Origin: Jackrogersella multiformis
Lineage: Eukaryota > Ascomycota > Sordariomycetes > Xylariales > Hypoxylaceae
Direction: 5' to 3'
DNA length: 64,000 nucleotides
Assembly: GCA_902806575.1 (NCBI GenBank)
Contig: CADCXD010000008.1
Location: 868,001-932,000, forward strand
Below the pieces are notes generated by a model that was given only the letters and a program-made list of their open reading frames with translations, was not told the origin of the DNA and did not search any database. This document shows positions 44,063-55,500 of the stretch, piece after piece. Position 1 is the first letter of the stretch; every line of letters starts with the position of its first letter. The translations under genes and the position numbers were made by a program.

Positions 44063-45563
44063 ATGCCTGGCCGCAAAGGCTACGATCTATCTAATCTCTG
44101 TAAAGTAAGTGTATATCAACGGCACGAACACGCCGAAGGTAAACACGCCCCAGATGAGGACGCCCTAAGCAACCACGCGCCAAGTGAGCTCGCCCAGTAT
44201 GACCCTTCCATGTCCTCTGCCACCAACAGCTCTTCTTCTTCTACACCCTCTACTTCATCCTCCAACAACAGTACGGCGGACACAGTCATCAACACCAATA
44301 CAATCACCTACAGTGATGTTCTCCCCCACGACAATGCTACCACAGTCGACAACAGCAGTAGTAAGAACACTCAATACATCTACTTACCTTCTATCTCGTC
44401 CACACACTCCCATTCCATAGCACGGCGACATCACGAATCTAACAATACCAATCACCCTAAACGCCTCAGTCTTGGGTATATCAGGACGTCGAGTGAGTAT
44501 CGCCTCTACAACCCACGTACAGGGCGTGGATGGCAAAGTACATCCCAGATGAGGTCCTTGGCCGGTATCGACGAGGAAGGTGCCACTAATCCAATCCCTA
44601 ATTCTACTATCAATGGAACAAGTATCGACATTAATTCCCCCAATATGAACTCCCCTCACACCAACTCTCCTAATATGAATGCCGGCGTGAATGAGGGCGC
44701 CACTTACACCAACCATTCTACTACATCTACTTTAAGTCCTCACCCTGGTAGGGCTCATTCTGGGCGTGAAGGTACGATTAACTCGGTCACTACACCTACT
44801 TCACATGAAGTAAGAACCTGGGCGAGCCCCCTAAAGAATTCTAATGTGAATGGAGGCGTGACTTCTACCGACGATTGTGCTGTCTCTACTTCCTCTCCTT
44901 CAATTCACTCACTACCCACGGCGATTTCCAGGCGTGACGTCGCTACTCATTCGACGGCGGATCTTTACGGCAGGAGCGCTGGCAATAATATAGGTAAACC
45001 TCCCGCCGATGACGTCGCTGTCTCTACATTTCATTAACCCAGTCACAGATATGTTCAAGCATGACGGCGCTACCGATGATGACATCAGCGTGTCTCCATG
45101 CAGTCATCATGTTCCCCTCATTTCATCCTATCACCATCTCCAGACTCGTTATGGTTATGACGTTCCAGCTCCCGCCGGTATGGATCCCGTCACGAATCCC
45201 GGCATAACCGGCGGTTGCTACCTGGGTATGGACAGCAGCACAAACGGCAGTGTGAACCCAAGCACTGATGTCACCATTGACTTTGATGACGGCGGTATTA
45301 TTTACCCTTCAAGTGATCATCACCCCGAGGTTTGTCGCAGTCATGAAGGTGAGACTCACTCCGGCGTGAAGGCATGAACGCAGGATTGGCTAACATGAAC
45401 GGCAGTGTGAACCCCATTATTCACGCCGTCTCTAGCCACGGCGTTCACAGCGGCGTCGACTGGAATCCTCACCATCATTGCCGCTCTGAGATCTCACCAG
45501 CATGAGGACCTATGCACTGCAAGTGATACGCAGTGCAAGCCATACCAGCGTGGAGCTTGGTAG
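44063..45563 (+). CDS. Unrecognised Ser/Thr/Asn-rich low-complexity protein (three-exon model)
   Basis: Two introns with good borders join three ORF pieces in frame: 44063-44993, 45049-45348 and 45436-45563 (introns 55 bp, GTAAAC...TCACAG, and 87 bp, GTGAGA...CTCTAG with GGCTAAC branch). The predicted protein has 452 residues and is dominated by Ser, Thr, Asn and His, with SSSSSTPSTSSSNNS near residue 60 and a short internal repeat around NSPNMNSPHTNSPNMN near residue 200. No signal peptide, membrane helix or known domain is visible. A strong donor (GTAAGT) also sits at about 44105 after MPGRKGYDLSNLCK, so the true first exon may be much shorter and the gene longer: another frame continues at 45590-46063. 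A pyrimidine-rich promoter-like tract precedes it. It may be a fast-evolving orphan, or noncoding transcript with chance ORFs. Confidence 0.4.
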
Positions 45564-46088
45564 GTATCCGATCATGGACGGCATTGCAGCCCTTGGCAAT
45601 CGACCAGTTCAGCCCAATTAATGGTCCGGTCCCTAAACACCCTATCTTGGAGCAGGCGGCGGCCACAGACTCAATTATCGCCGGTGCGAATCCTGGCATA
45701 CACTTACCGAGAACACTTGACTTCACCAGCAGCGACGTGGAGACAAGCAGGAATCTTGCATGTGGCGCCGGTGTAAAGCCACCCCATCAGCATGAGTTCA
45801 GTATGAGTCGAGGCATTGATGGACTGACTAGGCGAGTTGCTTGGTTCATGGGATCCAATATGCAGCGAGCAGTGAGAGCATCTCATTCCGCCGGGCAGCT
45901 ACTAGCCCCACAATTGATTCACAATAGCAGCAGACAGCAGCTGTCAGCTTCGACAGTTCTCGATAGTGGCAGTATGCCAATGGAGTGGGGAACCGGTAGT
46001 ACCCCAATCAAGACCTGTCTCTACCCATGCCTCTACCGTCCAGCGCCATTGCGCCACTATTAGATGATGAAGACGAGAGAAGGCTACA
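45564..46088 (+). other. Open, protein-like stretch of uncertain gene membership
   Basis: A plus-strand frame is open from 45533 to a TAG at 46061-46063 and contains a reasonable protein-like segment (FSPINGPVPKHPILEQAAA and onward). It could be further exons of the 44-kb gene, but I could not find a splice path that connects it in frame, and no domain is recognised. Confidence 0.3.
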
Positions 46089-46263
46089 GGCGTGACAGGA
46101 GAAGATTTGTGCCGGCGTGACAGGAGAAGATTTGTGCCGGCGTGACAGGAGAAGATTTGTGCCGGCGTGATGGGAGATGATTTGTGCCGGCGCGATGAGA
46201 GATGATTTGTGTCGGTGTGATGGGAGAAGATATGTGTCAGTAACACGAGAGATGATTCGTGCC
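46089..46263. repeat. 25-bp tandem repeat, seven units
   Basis: Seven consecutive 25-bp units start at 46089, 46114, 46139, 46164, 46189, 46214 and 46239. Units 1-3 are identical; units 4-7 diverge progressively, and a partial eighth follows. Each unit begins GGCGTGA (or a variant) and contains GAGAAGATTTGTG. The graded decay from left to right shows that the array grew at the left end most recently. The unit is not a multiple of three, so it is unlikely to be conserved coding sequence. Confidence 0.92.
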
Positions 46264-46280
46264 GGCGACACGAGTGGCGA

Positions 46281-46701
46281 TAGGGTCACCTGACTGGACG
46301 GGCCTTCTCAAGGTGTTCTCGCTATCATACATTACTCAACCGCCTCCCAAACCTCGCACCACGGGTCCCAGTACATGCGGAGCTGTACTCTTCCGAGACA
46401 TCTCAAGCCTGGTCACTGGCGCTGCGAATAATGTGAGTACTACCTATGGATGTGATGACTGCCATGGACAGACACTAATCAACTTCAGGGCTGCCAGGAA
46501 TCTTGGGTTGATTGCCCGCTGGCTCGGAGCATCTCAGAGGTGACAGCTTATCGCCACGATCCTCTTATGGGCTGCTCTCACGCCGCAACCCCATCCGCGA
46601 CACATCGAGCCGAGAGCTGTGAAGGTTGGGATTCAGGTGTCATTTCACAGAACAGCAGATTCAATACTGCCTTGGGGGAGAGGGTTGATTGGCCTTTCTA
46701 G
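46281..46701 (+). CDS. Possible small two-exon ORF, or 3' exons of the 44-kb gene
   Basis: A frame running up to 46432 (DWTGLLKVFSLSYITQ, then SLVTGAANN) ends at a strong GTGAGT donor; a 56-bp intron (46433-46488, CTAAT branch, TTCAG acceptor) leads in frame to 46489-46701, which reads 70 further residues (GCQESWVDCPLARSISEV onward) to a TAG. Good splice consensus on both sides and the long open exon after splicing favour real transcription. No start codon is fixed and no domain is recognised; it may be the end of the gene that starts at 44063, with the 25-bp repeat array in an intron. Confidence 0.35.
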
Positions 46702-48979
46702 TGTTATTCTGGTATTGATAAGTTGACAATAGGGAGATGATGGGGGTAGGAATGGGAAGGGTAGAAGTGGAAATGCGATGGGCAGGACAAAGATAGAAAT
46801 GTGATGGGTTGACAGGTTAGAGATAGGGGTACAAGAGATGGGTTACATGGATGCCGGTAGGTACCTGTCTGTTGTATATCAACTCTTCACACTAGACGTG
46901 TTCGATATGCAACGCCTTATGGTACAATTCACGATTCAAAATTAAACTTATGAGTTATCTTTGACTGTTTTCTCTTGATCTTCTATATCGAGGTGAAATA
47001 AACAATGCACGCCGGTTCCTTGTTGAGGAGGGAGGTCGTTGGGGCGTGGCAAAATGAAGGTGGCTTTATGTGGCTTATCTGGAACCATGCATTAAAAGGA
47101 TATTTCTCAGGTATTGGTTATAAGGGTAATTAGAATACCGATAAAGACAACCGATAACCACGAAAGGAGAAAGATGAAGCTCTAGCAGAAAAACGATCAT
47201 GCAGCAATAACAACAACAGCTTCAAATGACCTTAAACAGTATTATTACTTAAAGATTTCCTGCGTGTTATGTTCAAATTCCAGCCCTTATTACACACTGA
47301 AGCACGCCCAAGACCAGACTCTACCTGTGACTTAATCCAATAGGGCGTGTAAAAACTCCTCAGATCAAGTACTCACTCCCAGCTCCCGGCATACACACAC
47401 GCATCTCCGAGCTATCCAAAAGGGTGCACGAACATGCCCTAGACACGACTCATGCAGGACGTGTTGAGAAAAGATTAATACCACCCACGTACAGTATACA
47501 ATAGCTTCAGCTTTTACCAGGGCGTGCAAAGAGGAGCATGTTTCTATGGAGAGCGGATCTCGATCTCGTGCAGACAGGTAACTATTAGCCTAGGGCATGC
47601 AGAGCTCAAGTTTATATTTAAAGGAAGGTTGTTATCTGACAGGAGGCTGCTTATTCTAGATATAGGCTTAGGTCCCTGGATTCACAGATCACGCCACTTT
47701 GTAGGTAGGTGAGGCTCGGTGCCTAGTTGTGGGTTAGGTAGGATGCCCTTATGGATGTTAGCTACTTCCTAGGTACCTACCTAGGTACCCAAGGTAGATA
47801 TCAGCTTCAGCTTCGATCCGGCTGCTGAGAAAGGGACGAGGAGCCGGATGAGTGTCTCGACAAAGGGAGACGCAATCAGCCATATCCATTCGGTTGAGAC
47901 ATGAGAGAGATAACTAAGGAATGTTCTTTGGAGACGGAAGTCGCATCTAGTGTGATACATGTAGACGCTCGCATTTAGCTTCACGCCAATAGCGCCATTC
48001 CGCAGTCACAGGAGGACCTTGTTGGCTAATTGAACTACCTAAGCACCCTAAAAGTATGTGGATTTGATAGTGGGAGGAGTTCATATCACATCAATGGCCA
48101 GAAAGATACATGCTTGAGAGTATGTAACGGTTACAGGTAGGCTTCTTCTGTATATTATTTTCAATTCATTTTCCTATTTTTAAGGTGCCCGATAATAGGC
48201 GGTTTTTGAAGTAGATAGGATGCGCTTGTTTGCTTCGTCCAATCCTAACTTCCATAACCATCGCGGATGTGCCATAGAGGTCTTTCTATCTGTCCATACA
48301 TGTCAATATCAACATCTTGAATCATGAACGGTTTCCTCCTTATTCCCACCTTCACCAGAAAGTGGACAAGCAGCTATTCCAGCTTCCAACTTTCGGGGAG
48401 GCTTCAATAAACCAGCCTTCATCAGTGGCATACAAGATGCCCTGGTCTTGTAGGTTTGTCCCCATTCTGTCGAACCATAATGTAGGAAATCATCCTTGCA
48501 TCGAGCAAAGCGTACGTCAATGGTTCAGTTTGGTCCAAAGAGTCGAGTGGAGAGTGCGTTCGCTGGTAGAAGTCATAAAACATATCCTTGCCGCCCCATT
48601 CCGTCCCATTCCAAGTATTTTTCCCTTTGGTATCATCGAAATATTAAACCATGTAATAAAAGGTAGATTTTACGTTGGGTGGTTCCAGCAGTAAAACATA
48701 AAAATAGCAAACGACGATTACCTCCCAGAAACCCCCCTAGTCATGATCGTATTCGTAGAAGTGTCGAACGCCGGACCCAGGAGACAAAAACGCTACCATG
48801 CAAATCGAGCCAATGCTAAAACCCTGATAGGCGCAGAAAACATGCATGACGCGTAGTACCTCCCATGATTTGAAAGCCAGGCCGACCCAAGAGAGCTGTT
48901 AGTTGTGTGTACGTAAAATAGGAACATGTACAGGTCAAATTGTCGAAAGTTGACACTGCAGCAACACCACGAGGGCAGG
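46702..48979. other. 2.3-kb spacer
   Basis: No supportable gene. GGCGTG/CACGCC words continue to about 47525 (47041, 47305, 47344, 47520). A double TACCTAGGTA cluster lies at 47768-47795. The right part is 3' flank of the gene at 48980. Confidence 0.5.
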
Positions 48980-50170
48980 TTATTGCTCCGATCCGAAGTC
49001 GACGAAGCTCTCCCAAGCATCTCCTCCTATTCCACCAGCTGGCGTGCCAAGCCGATCATAGCCCCCAGTCGAGAGATCCAGGAAGTCAATCGAGGTGTCC
49101 ATCGAGGGAAAGTTGTCGTCTTGGACGGGGGGTTCATATAGTGAGAAATTTTCAGCCGACTGGTCGGCGCTGCTCTTGGAATTATCCTCTTGCGTCGTGG
49201 AATCTCCTGGGAAGGGTCCGAACAACTGGTAGCCTGAAAGGTTGTCACCAATGAACGGCATCGCCATGGGGTCGTTCATATCAATGTTGGCCATCATCTT
49301 CATCTCATTGGACAATTCGGATGTGAATACGGATGATGCTGACTGTTGTTCCAGTTGTGGATCAAGATGAAGGGGCGAGAATGCCGAGGGTGTTTGGTAC
49401 GGAGTAGTCTTCGACTCAGACGCATCCGCGTCTGTCGTTGAGGAAGCAGGCGTCAAAGCTGGAGGTGATGATATAGTAGTAGCTGAATTCGGCGCTGGGC
49501 TCCCAACCGTACCAGAATCTCTCCTGTCGAACTGGGACTGCGAAGAGATAGAATGTGTCCGGGTTGCAGGAGAGCCGAGGCTGGACGCGGACATAGAAAA
49601 TCGGCGCGAGGAGTTGTCGTCGTTGTTCACAAGTGGGGCCATGTAGGAGGAGCTGTTGATATGCTGCTGATATGACATAGCACTTGGAAAAGACTCGCTG
49701 AAAAGTCTGTTGACCTCGTTATATCGGGCCATTGTGGCCATTGCCGTCTGTGTCGTGATGTACGCATTCACACGATGGTTCATGTCGTTCGAGTTCGTTT
49801 TCAGATGGGCTGTGAGGAACTTGTAGTGGCGTGGCAGATCATCCTCTTCCTCTTCGTACATCTCTTCCTTCAGTACGATCTCTTCGCTGACCTTGAGACT
49901 TCGCCCCGTCCGTCTCCGGTGGATCTCAGAAGCCTGACGAGCAGATTGTACCCTGGCTTCTAAGCTTCGGTCAGCCCTTCTTGATGCGGCAATGTACGCC
50001 CTTTCTTGGTTCTCCTCGTGAGATCGTTCCGTCTGTGATAGAAGGTTAGAAGATGGGAATACATCGTTTAGGTTGGAGAGGAAGAGCAAGCTTGCCTTTT
50101 GAACCTTTACAGGTTGAGCTCGTTCGCTGGCCGACATAGCGGTTGATATATCGAAAGATCGCTTCGGCAT
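48980..50170 (-). CDS. Serine-rich conserved-looking fungal protein, function unknown
   Basis: Single-exon 396-residue frame. The N-terminal 130 residues are structured and charged: MPKRSFDISTA, a Lys/Arg-containing helix region, then RRADRSLEARVQSARQASEI and HRRRTGRSLKVSEEIVLKEE, followed by an acidic run (MYEEEEDD) and a helix LPRHYKFLTAHLK. The remainder is low complexity, rich in Ser, Thr, Pro, Asp and Asn, with many SP/TP sites, and ends in acidic-hydrophobic clusters (DTSIDFLDLSTGGYD, WESFVDFGSEQ) of the kind that act as transactivation segments. No DNA-binding domain is recognised. The composition suggests a nuclear regulator, but that is inference. The 5' leader region (50171-50330) is followed by A+T-rich DNA. 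I do not recognise the family. Confidence 0.75.
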   Translation of the reverse strand: MPKRSFDISTAMSASERAQPVKVQKASLLFLSNLNDVFPSSNLLSQTERSHEENQERAYIAASRRADRSLEARVQSARQASEIHRRRTGRSLKVSEEIVLKEEMYEEEEDDLPRHYKFLTAHLKTNSNDMNHRVNAYITTQTAMATMARYNEVNRLFSESFPSAMSYQQHINSSSYMAPLVNNDDNSSRRFSMSASSLGSPATRTHSISSQSQFDRRDSGTVGSPAPNSATTISSPPALTPASSTTDADASESKTTPYQTPSAFSPLHLDPQLEQQSASSVFTSELSNEMKMMANIDMNDPMAMPFIGDNLSGYQLFGPFPGDSTTQEDNSKSSADQSAENFSLYEPPVQDDNFPSMDTSIDFLDLSTGGYDRLGTPAGGIGGDAWESFVDFGSEQ

Positions 50171-52479
50171 AGATTATATTGACAGAGTTAAGGCCCAATG
50201 GCAGGCTGGTGTAGTGACAATGCTTGGTGGATGTGTTTACTCCGAAGAAGTTATGGAAACTCAGGGAGGCAGCTTGGGTTGACTCGTGTTATATAAGTGT
50301 CTAGAGCGGATATCAACAAGCTGCAAGCGGGGTTTCGGGCCTCGTTGGCATATGCAGCCACAAAGGCAAATAAAAGTCGTCGTCTGTTTGTTGGGCGGAG
50401 TGGCTTGAAACTTTCAAAGACAAGCAGAAAATAGAATAGCTACTCCCTGTATGCCGAATTCCAATTCGGGAGCTTATGTAGGAGCTTATATAGAAGCTTA
50501 TATACAGGAAGGACAGAACCGGATGGTAATTAGGGTGTATGCTTGTGTGCGTATGTCGGTCCTTCGGTGTTAGAAGCTATCCTTTTTCTCGCAATCCCGT
50601 TTCTGCGTTGTTTGCTTATGTGTTTGCGTATAGATGCTATATCTTCCTAATGCAGAATACCGACTTATACAGAAATGTTGCCGTAAAGTGTGTATTATTT
50701 TGTTGTATGCCGCATAAAAATTACTTATAAACTCATCCAAGTTCTATCTTGAAATAGTTGGATAAGACAAAGTAACCGGGAGCTGTAGCCCACGGTGCTG
50801 CATGAGAGATATAAGGTATGAATTGATGCGTGTTAATACCTAGCAGGTACTAAAAGTAGGTAGGTAGGTAGTTGACAAAGGACTGGATGTGGTGAACAGT
50901 GGAAACAGAAGCTTATGTTGGAGTTGGTGTTGGAGTTGGTGAGTATTATCACTGGTAATAGTCGGGAGTGGTAAGAGACATTATCTGATTATGAACCCGG
51001 GAGAAGAAAACCCAAAGATACAAATGGATAGGTACTATGGCTACTATAAGAATGGGATAGTTCTTTCCCCGTGTTCGGAATCGCGAAACGTTGTAAGAGG
51101 TACATGATATTAGCATTCGATCGAAGACTTCAGCAGGGATCAGTAAAGCTTTCCTTATGCGGGAAGAATGTAGAAGTGGCGATCGATCGCGATGGGGCAT
51201 CATAGGACCAATTAGATTTCCAGGAAGCTCCAGATGATATATGTACATATGTACATAGGTACAGGGGCCTTACCACCATAGGTAGCTTGGTGATAGCGTT
51301 TATGGTATCACTTAAAAGAGACTAGCTTCTAACTGCTTCTAAGGCTTGGCTCTAGAGCTCCCCGCTATTTCTGTATAAACTAGGTACCTAGGTAGGTAGT
51401 ATAGGTATTAAGGTACTTGTAGGCATTTAAAGCTGCTTGTTAGCTTTATTAGCTTTGATACCTACCTAGCAGCTTAGGTACCTAAGCTGTTAAGGCATTA
51501 AATAGATCGTTAAGGACTATCTACTCAGCCGACGTACACAGATATATTGTGTGTATATGTACTATCATGGCTATGCTGCTACGCTGCTACGTAGGCAGGT
51601 AGGCTACAGGAGTCGCACCCAGCTCAATGGATGGATCTACGTCTATTTGAACAATTTCACCAAATGATGTAAGTCCGGGGTGATCGACAACACCATAATA
51701 CGTACAACATATAACCGGGACTTCCAGGCCTTCTCAAAACAGACATAATATGGCTGTACCTACCTAGTGCTAGGTAAGGTATGGAAGTCTAATCAAATGT
51801 GAGAATAGGTATTATGAGGAAATTCCCAATTTCTTACGTGTCTACCCTAGGTAAGCTAGGTACCTACCTAAGGTTAAGTACGTCAGCTGGGGGTATTAGA
51901 CATACCTACCTACGTAAGTACCTAAGGTAAGTTGTAAAAGAGTGATGTAAAAGTCAACGTAAAACTCGGTAACAAAGTTAACATAATAACTTACAAATCG
52001 ACACTTAAGATAAGCAAATAGTTCACCTCACATGTTAAAGGCATAAAATAAATAAAAATAAAAATAATAAAATAATAAGCGCCGATCTATTGTAGCTTAA
52101 CGACTCTCCGCCCATCCCGCTTTCGTTCCACCATTCCATTCCTTAATATTTTAGGTAAGTACCTAGGTACCATCCCCTCCGGTCTTAAAATGCACGGTAG
52201 GTACTAATGGACCTGAGTAGTTTAGCTTTAAGGTTTAGTATAATATTTTGTATACCTAGGTATTCAATGTTAGCCTGGAACATTATAAAATTATTCTCGA
52301 CTACCTAGGTATGATACACGAGACTGGATTCTTTTCACGAAGCAACTGCTCCTCCAAAAAAGAAATTACACGTTTTCAAAAAGTTTTCAAAAAAGAGGAA
52401 CAACCTGACCTCGTCCGGACCTTACCTCCGCGCACTGTCATTAGTGATTTCATATTTGGCCTCTCACCTTGCAGGTCTC
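50171..52479. other. Gene desert, left part, dense in TACCTAGGTA
   Basis: Upstream region of the 50-kb gene followed by A+T-rich DNA without genes. TACCTAGGTA or one-off variants at about 51392, 51860, 52161, 52253 and 52302; 51380-51490 is a patch of TAGGTA/TACCTA/AGCTTA words. Confidence 0.6.
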
Positions 52480-52519
52480 CTCTCCCACTCTCCCACTCTC
52501 CCACTCTCCTACTCTCCTG
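52480..52519. repeat. 8-bp tandem repeat (CTCTCCCA), five units
   Basis: Five consecutive 8-bp units, three CTCTCCCA followed by CTCTCCTA and CTCTCCTG. Confidence 0.85.
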
Positions 52520-55500
52520 AGGAATCAGGACAACGTCAGGTGTTACCTTGACATAGAAACCCCGCATCAATTCCGCTTGCAAGCGTTGTGGCCTTTGTGT
52601 GGGACGGCATGGAAGTTTGAATCTACCTACTTTCAGCCTTCAGAGCCTCGTAGTAGGCCAATCAAGCCGAGAATGAGCAGAGACATCATGATAACAACCC
52701 ACTAAGCATCAACAGAGTGGTTTTGGTGGACTTCTAGACCTTTCGCCAGTGGCTTGCGTATGCGCTCCGCATGAAGATGTTACATTGGGTAGGTAGGTAC
52801 CTAGGTAGGTAGGTAGTGTAATGTACCCAGGGTACTTATGTTAACGATTACCATCATAAATCGTAATATTGTATTAGGTAGTGACATCAGCCGTCACATC
52901 CGAATACCCATCCTTACCTAGGTAAGTACGACACCTCTCAAGCAGTCAAGTTGCAGGCTCTCTTAGAAGTTGCAAGTTCTCAACGTTGTTTCGATTCGAA
53001 GCTCCGGAATAAAATGTCCGGAAACCTGCTTTAAGCACTACGACTTCTGACTCTGACCTTAATAATTTTGAGTAACCCCACTTTGTGATTTTCTAATAAC
53101 CTTGCAGCTGCCCTTGGAATATTTCCCCCGAAGAGGCCGAGCCACATGTGGCGGTGTGGCTCAAACCTTCTTCCCTGTATTTCTTCTATATTTTTCCTTG
53201 TCTGTACCTTGCCTTTACCCTGTCTTTTCCCAAATTTCTTATCTTTTCTTACCTAGCATGACACGCGGATACTTGACGTAGCAAATCCTCCGGCCAAAAG
53301 AAATATCAAAGAAATCTCTACTAGCACCAACCGAACCGAAGTACTTACACTAGACACTGCATAGTAGAAATATCGCCGCCGATCTTATCCCAATATCCTA
53401 AGCACGGCCTGCACCATTTCGCAAATATGGGATTCTTACCTCATACTCGCGAAATACCATTACCGAACATGGGATTTATTTTTCGCCTCATTTGATACCA
53501 AGCTTTTTTGATTAATTTGCTGTCTCGTGTCTCGTGTCTCGCCACTCGCCCCCTTCTCTACCTTTTTACCTTGACCCAGGAGCGCACTCCGATCTCATCG
53601 ACCATCTACACGTCTAAAAGGACTTCAGTTCAGATTACGAGGTTTATTTACCTGCATTAAGTACCTATTAGTCTTCACTTAGTTTTTACATCCGTTCATA
53701 GTATTGACCTCACAGCTGGTCTAATCTTAAAGGGACTCTCTATTCATACCTTTGGGTACCTAGGCTGCTAGGCCAGGTAAGTACCTAGGTAGTGTAGATG
53801 CAGTTGTAGAGCTAAATCAGTACTATCACTGGCTAGTAGAGTCAACCTTGGAAATCAATCCACCTAGGTAGGTTACCTCAGCTGATAAATAAGGTGAATA
53901 GGCAATCCCTTGCATGATATAGTAGCATCAAAGTCAATTGGAGCTTCTCGGCCCACGAGACCATTGCATGTTTACAATTTATTATCACCTCAGAGCCGCC
54001 AATTGTAACATTGATACTACCTAGGTAACGGACGTTTCCCAAGAAGCCGCATTCCGGCTTCAAAGCTGTAGTCTGCTCTAGCCTCTCCCACCGGTGTGCT
54101 GTCAAGAATTCTACCGGAACGGTCGTCGGCAGGTCGTCACCATGATATCTGGAGGGAGTTACGCACAGAGTGCCCGGGTCTCCGAGTTATAGTACCCCTA
54201 AGGCCTAGAACGTCTAGACATTCTAGTCTCTCTACCGATCTACACTATTGAGATCTCCAACGAGATCTATGGATCTATTTCTATCGTGCCCGAATCTCCA
54301 TAATGCGAAGCCCACATCTCTCATCCGGCTGTTCGGCTGGTTTCTAGCTACTACGTCCTATTTCCTATTTCTAATTCGAGACACTGATCTCCCAAGGTTG
54401 GAAGGGCTTATAAAAATCACCATAGTCGGCATAAGGTATACGGCCCGACTAGGTTATTGCGTCGACTGCGTACGCGTGGAGACCACGCCCGTCGCGCTGA
54501 AGTCCGTATAAACCTTGGTCACTTATCCGCAGCAGGCCATTCGTTAGTCAGGCAAATATCGACCTTTAGAACATAGATCGCTCTATCTATCTTCGCTCAT
54601 ACTCAATGATGCTGATGGGTAATCAACCCAAAAAAAAAGAAGAAAAAAGGAAAAAGTTAACGGAACGCTTTGCGGTACCGAGCCAGTCTTCTAGAAGTTC
54701 TATGATACTAAACACAACAGAACCCGGGGTACCTCAATGTCGAGATTCTATTTGTCTACTCGTGACTTGTTGATTCTACCGAGGCCTTGGATTTTGCAAC
54801 TCAGGTACCGGTCGAACTACCGCATCTTTCTCCCGAGAAAAATATTTTGTGTCCCCTCCGAGATGGCTCCAACTCTCCTGACTCGGCCCCCAGCGTCACC
54901 GTGCTATGTTAATACCTAGGTAGTCTTCAACTATCCTACTTGCTTATTTTGCGGAACCGCCCCTTACATCTTTATATCTAATATTTCTACTTGTCTCCTT
55001 TTTTTTCTTCCCACCACGCCGTCCTCGCGATACCCTAACGTTAGCTTGAGTGCAAATATTGCCACAAGATTACCCTAGCTAGACGCGTGGGGGGTTAGTT
55101 TTCAGCGGACCGATCGTCAAATAGCCCCCAAGTGACCACGATAGCTTGGAGATCTAATATTTACAAAGCTTAGCATCATAGCATCCGATTCGTGTTACTG
55201 GTTCTATACCGTTGGTATGCAAAACCTAGAGCTTCCAGTGAGATTTCATTAGCGCTAATAGGAATCGACCCTAAGCTCGCTGACAATTGGTACCTCGCCT
55301 AGGGGTAGCTCGCTCTGCGTGCACTGTAATGGTAACCAATACGTTATGAGCTTACGTTGGCCATTATATCCCCCGGCATCATTCTCCTCTATATCGGCAT
55401 ACGGCTTGTAGTGCTTATTTAGCATCGTTATACTTGCCCTTTTGGAATCTGGTCGCCAGCAGTAGCCTCGTTACTATGGGGACCTCCACAACCGGAAGGA

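Noticed and set aside
46089..46263. CRISPR-like regular 25-bp array
   Set aside because: Units are contiguous without unique spacers and the organism is a fungus; it is a minisatellite.
46008..46289. 93- to 100-codon minus-strand ORFs across the 25-bp array
   Set aside because: Translation of a tandem repeat whose unit is not a multiple of three; open by chance.
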